Below, piece by piece: positions 23,395 through 33,441 of a DNA stretch of 64,000 nt. Position numbers and translations under genes: made by a program. The notes under the pieces were generated by a model. It saw only the letters and a program-made list of their open reading frames with translations. It ran no database searches and was not told where the DNA came from. Origin of the DNA: Thalassia testudinum. Taxonomy: Eukaryota > Streptophyta > Magnoliopsida > Alismatales > Hydrocharitaceae. Numbering within the stretch: the stretch's first letter is position 1; each line of letters begins with the position of its first letter. The stretch covers positions 54,675,501 to 54,739,500 of the forward strand of contig JAZHRO010000012.1 of NCBI GenBank assembly GCA_037157565.1. Direction: 5' to 3'.

Positions 23395-23760
23395 CACTAC
23401 TAGGGAAGGGAGAATTGGTGACGATTTTGGGAACTGCCACCAAAAGTAACCTATGGTGACAATTCCACCCAAAACCGTGACCATAGAGGGAGAGTGAGAT
23501 TTGCTTTCTGCTTTGGTGATGGTTCCAAGTGGGACTGTGACCATAGGATACCTTTGGTGACGGTTCCACGTGGAACCGTGACTATATCCTTTCCTTTGGT
23601 GATGGTTCCACTTGAAACCGTCACCATAGCATTCCCTCGTGAGCGTACCCTCTTTGCATATCCCTTTGGTGACGGTTTCAAGTGAAACCATCACCACAGC
23701 CTTCCCTCGCCTACTCGCCCCCTCTCGCATTTCCCTTTGGCGATGGTTTCAAAATTTTCA
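23395..23760 (+). repeat. CACTA left terminus and subterminal hairpin array
   Basis: After the terminal CACTAC come at least five imperfect palindromes of about 35-38 bases, of the form TTTGGTGACGGTT-CC-nnnn-GG-AACCGTCACCATAG. They lie near 23450, 23512, 23551, 23596 and 23664, with a half unit at 23736. The unit at 23560-23579 is a perfect 20-base palindrome with a CACGTG core. In En/Spm-type elements the TnpA-like protein binds repeated subterminal motifs to bring the ends together, so these are the likely binding sites. The same motif family fills the right end. Confidence 0.85.
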
Positions 23761-26620
23761 CATCCCTCCCACGCACCCTCCTCCGAAATTCCTTGCTGCC
23801 CACCTGTCCTACCCCCATCACCTTCTCCCTCCCCTGACTCCCCGGCCCCCTCCTCGACAGCATCAGCCCCCCTGACCATCGCCTACCCCCTTCCCTTTCC
23901 TAACGACGGTGTTTGTCCTGACTCCCCCTCAAGGTCGCCAGCAGCACCTCACCTACCCCTTAAGATCGATCACCACCGAAAACCAACTCCCACTGCCATT
24001 ACCTTCCCCCTCCCTCGACTGTCTGACTTAATCCCCGACGAAGTCACCTCCTCGGACCATCCCCAACCCCCTTCCCTCTCCTGACGAAGGCCCTCCCCTG
24101 ACCATCCCCTCCCCAGCAGCACATCTCCCCCTCAAGACCACTACCTCTCTCCCTCCCACATCTTCCCCAACAACACCTCAATTACCACTGCTGCTGCTAC
24201 GTAAAAGTAGGGTTAATCGACCACTCTTCCTTCATTTTATTTATTTGCTTATTTCATACCTTCTCCTCCAACTCCACTTATCATGATCTCCTGTTATTAT
24301 TGTTGTTGCAGTACTTGGTGGATTTATTGGCTACGGGGTGGCTCAACGAGATCTCTTGATCTTGGATTGGCTTAAGGGTTTACACACACAACAGGTGTTT
24401 GATGATATGCGAACAAGTTTTGAAACTAGGAAGCTTTTTTTGGTCATAAACAACATGCATCTAGGAAGCTTCTTAGATAATCTTATCTACATCATGGTAA
24501 TTTTTCCACAGACTAGACCATTATTAGATGGTTAATCCCTCTACCCATGATGTGTTTTGTTGGTGTGGAGATGAAGAAGAAGAGGGTGTTTGTTGCTCAT
24601 GACCATAAGGAAATTCCCTTGATGCCTTCTTCTTTTTTTTTCTCTTCTAGTTTTCTTGAGGTCACATGATGAGTTTCCAATCTTAGGACTTTACAAGGGT
24701 TTGTGTGTTTGATTCTTTGATTGCTGCTATTTGGTGGTGTGTGTGTGCTTTGAAATATCTCCAAGGGGGGTTGTTGATTGGTGGACGTGGTGGATAGATG
24801 TATTATGCAATTAATGAGGTGTAAAGTATAAGGGAATAAAGTTCGAGATCAACTGCAATGCATGGGTGGTGGAGGGTCAGGGGGGGGCGAAAGGGTAAGG
24901 GAGATTGTGATGGGAGGAGGGGAGATCTCCATTGGTTGGAGCTGATCCCAGAGGGGAGGAATCTGGATGGTACCTCCAAAGCTGTTAATGGAAGAGTCAA
25001 ACATGCGATCTACTTAAAATGTTATGCTATTGATCCATGGAGAGACAGGAATTGAAGCTAGCTTATAGCCTACAAAAAAAAAAGTGTTAGCCGTGAGAAA
25101 TGGAACATTCTGCAATGAAGTAATTAAAATTGTTAGTGGCCTTTTTGACCATCTCTCATGAGTTGATAATCATACACATGGTTATTGTGTGCTAAGAGGT
25201 GGGTGTCAGGGTGTGATGTCTCTATGAATGACTGTTAAGTTGGGTGGCAACAAGGAGGTGTATGTAAGGAATATTATTTCAAACTTGGAAAGTGTGGCCC
25301 TTCATGTAATTCGAAGCTTGGATCTAGGCAACGTCCCTTGGCCGCATCGATAAGGCTATGGAAGAGCATCTGGGCAGTAGAAGAAAAAAGACAAATTGAC
25401 TTGGATCTTTTGATATGCATTAGGGTGGCCCACGTATCTAATATTCTGTGGGTAAAGGGTATCTATCTTGTAATCATGTACTGGATGCAAATGAAAAATT
25501 GGTCTTGCTTATAAGGTCTTAATACAATTTGCCCTAAAGTTCAAGTAATATGATCCAAGTGTCCACTATTCTAAAAAACTTATCCTATCATTTGATACAA
25601 TTCAAATACTTCTTGATTTGGTTGGGTTTTTTTGGTCAATTAAAACAAAACAACTTGTTTCCTTTATTTTCTTTCCCTAATGTACATCATGAACTTTTAA
25701 AAGTTTATGAATGTTATTGCTACATTTATATTATCCCAATAGAATCGTAAATGTTGGGAAAAGAGGGTGGAAGAGAGGAGCTTCATTATCCAGGTTGAGT
25801 AGGATAGGTTGAGTTAGGTAAACTGGTGGATCAACTTGGATGGGCAAACTGGCATGGGAGGTGTTACGCTTGAGAGGGTTAAGCAATCTTGGATGTTTTA
25901 ATATAGGTCCAGTTGCCATATTGTTCTAATTAAGAATCCATATAATCATCCTTTTAACAAGTAGATTTGGACCGAATCTACTTCAAATTGACTAAGAAGA
26001 TATTTCATTCTTCATAGTAGTACGTTTATGATGATAACTTATGCTATTACTGTTCTTTTCTTTGTTAGTATTTATTTATGCAATTTGTAGATATCCATAC
26101 TTGCACAACCTTAGATGCACTTGATAACAAACAATAAGAAATATAACCCTTAGGGTACAAGTTGAAAGAGTAGGCAAAATTGTATTAATATACCTGGTCA
26201 TTCAAGACTTATAATCATGTCATACGGACAATGCGTTAATGTATGTGTATCTCATATACATGCATGATGTGTTGTCTTTATAATATGTCATAAGTTTTGA
26301 TTGTCCTTAGTTCGGTAAAGTTCCAAACTAAGGAGGGTTCTTGAAGATTTGATCACAACGTAGGTGTTACTTTTTACATGTAATCTGTGTTTGGAGAAAT
26401 CTCGGTGACATCTTTATGCTCTTCTCTGGTATACTAACTAAACTTACCTAGGTTTCTTAAGCACCTTAAATTGGGTGTTAAAGGAATCTAGTTGAGGTTA
26501 GTCTTAGGGATATAATAGAGAAGCACCTTAAATTTTATCACAACTTAGGTGTTAAATATCTGATGTTTCTTTATGTAACTTACTTCCATTGTTTGTGGGT
26601 TTATTTGATTATAGGTTTCC
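23761..26620 (+). promoter_or_regulatory. CACTA leader region upstream of the transposase
   Basis: 23760-24190 is strongly C-rich on the plus strand (CCCTCCC-type runs), like the 5' untranslated leader of large CACTA elements. A plausible leader intron follows: GTAAAAGTAGGG near 24200 to TTGTTGTTGCAG near 24311. The remainder to 26620 is AT-rich with no recognised gene. The frame at 24338-24535 has no motif. The last bases, TTTGATTATAGGTTTCC, look like a splice acceptor placed just before the transposase ATG. Confidence 0.5.
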
Positions 26621-29600
26621 ATGGATAAGTCTTGGATTGGTTTGAGGATTTCTGATTATTTTCAATATAAGAGAGGAGTGATTTCATTCTTAGACTAGGC
26701 GTTCCATAAAGATAGGAAGCAATATAGAAGAGGAGACTTCTACGAGAAAATTTGTTGTCCATGCAAAAGTTGTTTGAATGGATTCATGTATGATCGTAAC
26801 ACAGTACTTGAGCATTTAATTTGTACTGGTTGGTGGCCTCACTACACAGTCTAGACCTCGCATGGAGAAGACATCACTTATCCTTCTATTAATAATGATG
26901 TTGAGAATCTCATTGAAGATATTGGAGGTGATAATGTTGCATAGATGTTAGAAGAGATGAGAGCTGCAAATGCTGATAGTCATGAAAATGATAATATGTT
27001 TGGAGATTGTATTAATTTTTATGATGCATTGAAGGCAGTAGAGGAACCCATTACTCCTGGAATTAATTCTATGTCAAGGTTGTCATTTCTTTTGAGAATG
27101 TTTCAAATTAAAGTGATGAATAAGGCAACATCTAAGTTAATGTCTGATGTCCTTAAGTTCATAGAAGAGTTGTTAAATAATCCCAAAGATTTTCCTCAGT
27201 CATGGTATGATGCAAAGAAACAGTCTCGCATACTTGGCTTGAAGTGTGAAAAGATTGATGCCGTAAGAATGACTGTATGCTGTACACTAAAGAAAATGCA
27301 TGCTTGAATAGTTGCCTGCAATGTGGAGAAGGAAGATATGAAGAAAATACAAGTTCAAGTGCACGAGGGAAGAAACGATCAAGGAAGGTATTGCGTTACT
27401 TTCCTTTGATTCCTAGGCTACAGCGTCTTTTTATGTCGAGTAAGACTGCAAAGTGGATGACATGGCATTATAATAACAAATCACGAGAAGGACTTATGCG
27501 TCATCCGACAGATTCAGATGAGTGGGCTGCATTTGATAACAAACATGCTCTATTTGCAGAGGAAACACGTAATGTTAGGCTTGGTCTTGCAAGTAATAGA
27601 TTCAATCCTTTCAAAAATATGCATCCATCATATTCAATATAGCCAGTGGTGAAATTTGCATATAATTTGCCGCCATGGATGTGTATGAGATCTTCATTTA
27701 TGATGCTGACACTTCTCATCCCTAGGAAGAAGGCACCAGGAAATGCAATCAATGTTTACATGCAACCACTCATCGATGAGTTGAAATTGCTATGGTATAA
27801 CGGGGTTGAAACATATGATACAGCTAGAGAATAATTTTTTAAGATGCATGCAGCACTGTTGTGGACTATTAATGATTTCCTAGCTTATGGAAATTTATCT
27901 GGTTGGAGTACTAAAAGCAAGTTGGCATGTCCTATATGTATGGATGATATTCATTACTTGTGCTTACCTGAAAGCAAAAAATTATGTTATTTAGGGCATC
28001 GTAGATTCCTACCAATTGAACATAGATGGCAACAATCCAGGTTTAAAGACAAATTTGATGGTAAACAATGCCGCTATTCATCCAAAAATCCAAAAAATTT
28101 TCGAAGAACAGATACAATCAGGTTGTCAGGATATAAGATAATGGAGAAGTTACAACATATTGGTAATATCCGATTAGGTCGTCTATTTCAAAAAGATCTT
28201 AAAGACTTACGTAATTCTGGATTTAAAAAGAAAAGCATATTCTTCATGGAGCTCCCTTATTAGCAAGATCTCATGGTTCGTCACAATCTTGACGTGATGC
28301 ATATTGAGAAGAATGTTATGGATAATATTTTAGATCTGCTAAACTTAACGGATAGTCCAAAAGACACGTTGATGACCTGTACTGATTTGAAGATGTTGGT
28401 CATTCGTCCTGAGTTGCATGTAAATCATAAAGATGATGGCAGTTATGGCTTTCCTCAGGCATTATATACTTTGAAGGATGAACAACGATTGAAGATATTA
28501 TCTTTTCTTAAAAATATCAAGGTTCCAGATGGATTCTCGTCACAACTTTCGACATGTGTAAATGAAGCATTGAAGAAGATAAGTGGGTTAAAGAGTCATG
28601 ATTGCCATGTTTACATGCAGATATTGTTTCCATTAGCAATCTGTGGAGTTCTTCCTCAACCAGTGGTTGACTTTGTGACGGAGATAAGCTGATTCTTCAG
28701 GGTTATATGTTCAAAGATATTAGATTCTCAACTGTTAGACTATTGGGATAAGCAAATTATGATCACACTATGCAAGATGGAGCGGCTTTTCCCTCCTGCA
28801 TTTTTCAATGTCATGGTACATCTTATACTCCACCTAGCGAATGAGGCAAGGATTGCTAGACCAGTTCAGTATAGGTGGATGTATCCAGTTGAGTGCTTCT
28901 GGAAATAATTGAAAGACTACATCTTCAATAAGGCTAAGCCAGAAGGTTCAATTGTTGAATGGTATCTTGTAGAATAATGCATCAACTTTTGTGCAATGTA
29001 TATGGATGGTCTAGATAATCGATTCAATAGATTGGAAAGGAGTGATGATAGACAAAACAGTGAAAATGTGGAAGATTATTTTTCTGTATTTGATATCCAA
29101 GGACGGCCAATCATACGAACAAAATTTAAACCAATGTCTGAACATGATCGACGATTAGCTCATATATATATTAAAGCAGATTCTGAATTTTTACGATAAA
29201 TTTTAACAATCTTCTCACATTTCTAGATGTGAAGAAGACTTCATTGACTGGTTCAGAACTCGTGTGCAAGAAATGAAACAAAACAATGATCCGCAATGGA
29301 TGGAAGATTTTGATGTAATGATGAACATACCTTTAAGTCATTCACATTATCACTTTAGATATATAATAAATGGGTTTAGATTTAGAGTGCAATCAGTTGA
29401 TGATGTGAAGGCTACACAACATTCAGGCGTTATTGTGAAATGTGAGGGCATACAAACTGGTTGTGATGGTTACTATGTGAAAATCAAAGAAATTGTGGAA
29501 GTCAGCTATAGTCATGATTGCCGAGTCGTGTTATTTAAGTGTGTCTGGTTTGATATTTTTAACAGCAGATATGGTGTTAAAGTTGATAAAGATACTGGTT

Positions 29601-29848
29601 TCATAAGTTTGAACAAGGATCGTACAATTCTTCAAGCATCTAAACTGTTTACATTAGCTTGTCAAGTTGAACAAGTTTTTTACGTGCCTGATAATAGTAG
29701 AAATGGTTGGATAGTACCAATAAGAATAATGCCGCGTGATTATTAAGATATAGAACATGATAAGGATCCTGACTTTGATTTTGAAGCATACCAAGATGTG
29801 CTACAAGATGGAGGAATAGGTCATGGTGCAATGGATATTGATATTTGA
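26621..29848 (+). pseudogene. Tnp2-type CACTA transposase, decayed
   Basis: This would cut and insert the element. It starts at MDKSWI; the N-terminal transposase-associated domain has CPCKSC and HLICTGWW. The Tnp2 core follows, with VLRYFPLIPRLQRLF, ALLWTINDFLAYGNLSGWST, CYLGHRRFLP and VRHNLDVMHIEKNVMDNILD. Then comes a DUF4218-like part (MYPVECFWK, INFCAMYMDGL) and, after a probable intron near 29197-29225, a DUF4216-like part (VVLFKCVWFDI). Damage: stops at 26696, 26852, 26942, 27640, 27832, 28261 and 28690 and near 28906 and 28975; one base is missing near 27261, where KIDA should continue into the NDCMLYTKEN frame; a last stop lies at 29744. After the frameshift the long stretch 27277-29199 stays in one frame. 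Order and orientation are typical of En/Spm elements. Confidence 0.9.
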
Positions 29849-30291
29849 GGTAAACGTTTTTAATTAAGTTATTTTGTAGAGTTTAATTATTTCTTTCTTA
29901 AAATTTTTTTCATATATTTTCTCCCTTGCAGGTTTTCTTATTGTATTGGGTTGATCTTTTACTTACTTTGGCATACTTCTTTCGTTATAGTTGATTATAT
30001 AAAAAGTATGACATCATCCTTTTATAATTTGTAGCTCCTCTCTTATTTCATGTAACCAAAGTTATGATTTTTTTTTGAATGAACCATATAAGAGCAAGCT
30101 TTCTATTTTCAAGTTTGTGCTTTCTATACATAGTGGCATGAAGTATAATCAAATTGAAATTATTCTATTGGAATAATCAAAGTGAAATTTAATAAAAAGT
30201 GGCATCAAGTTGGAGTAAATAAGTTGGTCACATTCAGTACTAAATTTTCTATTGTATTTTCTTTAATTAATAATTTCTTTTCCATCTGTAG
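29849..30291. other. spacer between the two CACTA genes
   Basis: AT-rich, no gene. It contains the end of the Tnp2-like gene's 3' flank and the putative promoter or first intron of the next gene; TTTTCCATCTGTAG at 30280-30291 fits a splice acceptor directly before an ATG. Whether the two genes are alternatively spliced products of one transcript, as in En/Spm, cannot be decided here. Confidence 0.45.
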
Positions 30292-32955
30292 ATGGCACCT
30301 AAGAAGTCGATGGCATACAAAAAGCATTGTCTTGATTCTAGATGTGATGACTCTTCATTTGAGCTAGATGACTAGGTCCAAGGACATGAGGGTGGCATGG
30401 ACACCCAGCATGAGCCCCAACATGAACCTCAACGCCACTCACAGCATGACAATCAACTCCAGTTGCCTTCCCCCATGCCACTACCTCATACTCGACATGC
30501 TATGATCCCACCTCATACTCTTACAAGTTCTAGGCCTCAGTATAAACCTCAACAAAATACACAGCTTCACTCTCAGCTTCCACCTAGGCACACATACCCT
30601 CAGCCCTTAGACCCTCCCCTGAGCCAATCCCAGTAGCCGACACCAGCTCAGCCCCTACACCCTCCCCAGAGCCAGTCCCAGCAGCGGACACCAGCTCAAC
30701 CCCTACACCCTCCCCGGAGCTAGTCCCAGCTACAGACACCAGCTCAGCCCCTACACCCTCCACAGAGCCAGTCCCAACAGTCGACACCAACTCATCCCCT
30801 ACACCCTCCCCAGAGCCAGTCCCAACAGCGGACACCAGCTCAACCCCTACACCCTCCTTGGAGCCAGTCCCAGCAGCGGACACCAACTCAGCCCCTACAC
30901 CCTCCCTAGAGCCAGTCCCAGCAGCCAACACCAGCTCAACCCCTACACCCTCCCCGGAGCCAGTCCCAACTACGGACACCAGCTCAGCCCCTACACCCTC
31001 CCTGGAGCCAATCCCAGCTGCAGACACCAACTTAGCCCCTACACCCTCCCCAAAGCCAATCCCAGCAATAGACACCAGCTCAACCCGTACACCCTCCTTA
31101 GAGTCGATCCCAGTAGCAAGCACTATCGCAGCCCCTACACCCTCCAAGAGTTGATCCCAGCAACAGGCACCATCTTAGTTTGTAGACCCTCCTTAGATCC
31201 AGTTATATGGCCAATCTCAGTAGAATGGTCAGCCACAGAGTCAGTCTCGAAGCCAATCTCAGGAGCAAAGTCAAGCAGGGTCTAATGGTATATAAATTCT
31301 CACATTAATTTTCTTTGATATTAATTCTTTATAAAAATTTTATTTTGACTGTTTCTTTACTGAAGGTATAAAATCAAAGCCAAGGGGAAAGACAAGGAAT
31401 TTGGAATTGAGAAAATTAACTAAAGGGACTCGAATAACTGTTGATGTAAATTGTAGCGGAAGATATTCACGTTATGCACCCTTTAATAGAAGGATCCCTA
31501 CACTTGTGAGACTGTTGATACCCCCATGTTCTTTTGATTGGAGGTAGGTCCCTCAGCAACATAAGGATGAGTTCATTCATGAGCTAAGGGTATTAATATG
31601 ATATTGTTGTTATGTCATTTATTTGTTTTACTTAAAATCCTTGATCTATTTATTCATTATAATATAAAATGCAGTTGACGTATGATTGGGGAACAAATCT
31701 GATGACAACTGCATATATTCTCCAAGCAGTAGGGAGGGCACTTTGTAGCTGGAGAGAAGAGCTTAAAAGCCAAGTAAGACATAAGCATAGACTTAGAATT
31801 CATAATAACTCAATTTACTTTTAGGTGTTACTGACTTTTCTGTATATATAATAGTTCTTTATTGGTAAGAATTATGAGGATGCACTGAGAGACATGCCAT
31901 TAGGAATACAAGCTGCTCATTGGGTGGAGTGCTGTGAATATTGGGTTCAGGAAAACACAAAGGTAATTAATATTTTATATTAATAACTTCTATTCTAACA
32001 GAAAAATGATTAAGTACAAATTTCCATAATTTGTTGTTATAGGAGCAAGCTAAGAAAAATAAAGCTAATAGGGCGAAAGCTCCGACTGCAACCCATTGCT
32101 TGGGACGGATGAGCATAGATACCTTGAGGGATACTTATGTAAGTACATTTTGATCGGCTTAATTGACGATAGAAAGCTTATTGATTATAATATCTATTAT
32201 AAAACTTACAAGTTACGAGATTTAAATAAGAGAAGCTTAAATTTAGGATAACTTAATTCATAACCACATCTCAAATATGCAGTCACATACCCATAACGGT
32301 GTACAACTTGATCGTGTTTCAATCTATGAGAGGAGTCATAGCAAGTCTAATGCTGATGGCCCCTGTGTTTGGATTGATCAATTATATCAAGAGAGACATG
32401 TAAGCTCATTCAAACAGATAATGAATAACTTAGTGATGAACATTTAGGAGAACTTACAATAAGCTCAACTATGTGTAGGGTCATATGATGGAGTTGATGC
32501 ATCCTTCTAGTGATGATATGGATGAGTAATTAAAGACTAGCCCATTATAGCCTATGTCAGCAAAGCAAGCATTTAGGACAGTTATGCCCCCCGAGCATGA
32601 TGGTTTTGTTCGTAGTGCTGGTCCGAGTGAGACTATTACTAGTTGGTATGGAAGAAAGGGATGGGGGGGTTCAGAGAGGTTGCAACAATTGCAGACACAG
32701 GTGGAGACATTTCAAGAGAAACTAAATGATGTTATGTCGAAATTGGAGAAGACAAATGATATACTAGAACGACAGAGACATGAAGCACAACAAGAATGAG
32801 AGAAGATGCAGGCACAGATGCAGGCACAGTTTCAGGCAATCTTAAGTGCATTGGGACAAAGTGGTGTAGATCATGCTTCTTTTCACTTCCCACCTCATCC
32901 ACCTGATGATGACTGCAGAGGTTCTGGAATTGGCGGCATAGAAGCCACTACATAG
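30292..32955 (+). pseudogene. TnpA-like CACTA protein (plant transposase, Ptta/En/Spm type), decayed
   Basis: Second element gene, a likely DNA-binding partner of the transposase. Exon 1 begins MAPKKSMAYKKHC and is Gln/Pro/His-rich, running into the 48-bp minisatellite and SQSRSQSQEQSQAGSN. Later exon-like pieces lie near 31367-31590 (TKGTRITVDVNCSGRYSRYA), 31675-31770 (LTYDWGTNLMTTAYI), 31857-31962 (ALRDMPLGIQAAHWVECCEYW), 32042-32140, 32282-32400 and 32476-32955. They are separated by GT...AG-like gaps. The last piece has a coiled coil (LQQLQTQVETFQEKLNDVMS) and ends IGGIEATT. The layout matches the PF03004-type plant transposase family. Stops at 30373, in the repeat, near 31212, near 31541 and in the last exon make it a pseudogene. 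Confidence 0.75.
30625..31150 (+). repeat. 48-bp minisatellite, about 11 copies
   Basis: Unit of 48 bases (16 codons) built around CCCCTACACCCTCCCCAGAG and CCAGTCCCAGCAGC. In the frame of the TnpA-like gene it reads Gln/Pro/His-rich units such as PAQPLHPPQSQSQQRT. The other plus frame gives open EPVPAADTNSAPTPS units and the minus strand gives GVGAELVSAAGTGS units. Because 48 is a multiple of three, all frames repeat and long accidental open frames result on both strands. Copies differ by a few substitutions. Confidence 0.9.
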
Positions 32956-33347
32956 TTGCTTGGATTTTTTTTTTTTCACATCTACTTTTATGTATACATT
33001 TCAAAACATGTGATATATACATGTGTTTTATTTATGAATGAGTATCATGTATGTGGTGAATGATGGAATATATATATGAATGGTAGAATATATATTTGCA
33101 CTTGTGGTATATGAATGTGGAAAATAATGATATGAGTATGTTTGCATTTGTAGTATATGAATTTGGGAGATAATGATATCAGTATGTTTGCATTTGTGGT
33201 GAATGTATGAGACAGGTACCATAATAATGATATAAAGAGCTCAGGTATCAGATCTACCTACCATTTGTTCCTTCGTTCACCCTTTTTGTTTAACTCTGAT
33301 TTGTGGTGTTGTTCTTTTTGTAGCGGTTATGTAATAGGTGAACAACA
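32956..33347. other. 3' flank of the TnpA-like gene
   Basis: AT-rich with ATGAATGTGG/ATATATAT repeats (33040-33200) and a T-run at 32967-32977. The presumed polyadenylation region of the TnpA-like gene. The minus frame at 33028-33222 is a by-product of the short repeats. From about 33300 the sequence turns into captured gene material, with a TTTTTGTAG acceptor-like end at 33323. Confidence 0.5.
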
Positions 33348-33441
33348 TGGATCCCTAACTGGAAACAAAGATTCAACATAATTCTTGGGATGGGTCGAGG
33401 GCATGCTTATTTGCATGATGAGGGAGCCAACTCCCTGGGCT
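33348..33441 (+). pseudogene. captured fragment of a plant protein-kinase domain
   Basis: The frame from 33348 reads WIPNWKQRFNIILGMGRGHA followed by YLHDEGANSLG. This matches the W..R..I..G.A.GL.YLHEE segment (alpha-E helix region) of plant receptor-like kinases, which directly precedes the HRDIK catalytic loop. An acceptor-like TTTTTGTAG lies just upstream, while a TGA at 33339 blocks the frame. The catalytic loop itself does not follow. The piece is about 30 residues, too short to name the kinase subfamily. It is the leftmost host-gene fragment recognised in the CACTA element. Confidence 0.6.

Noticed and set aside
23883..24084. Pro/Ser-rich frame 23737-24084 as a transposase exon
   Set aside because: Composition of the C-rich leader only. 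It starts in the terminal hairpin array and has no motif.
30584..31147. 187-codon minus-strand open frame with Gly/Val/Glu repeats
   Set aside because: It is the reverse strand of the 48-bp minisatellite in the TnpA-like gene. Repeat periodicity alone keeps it open.
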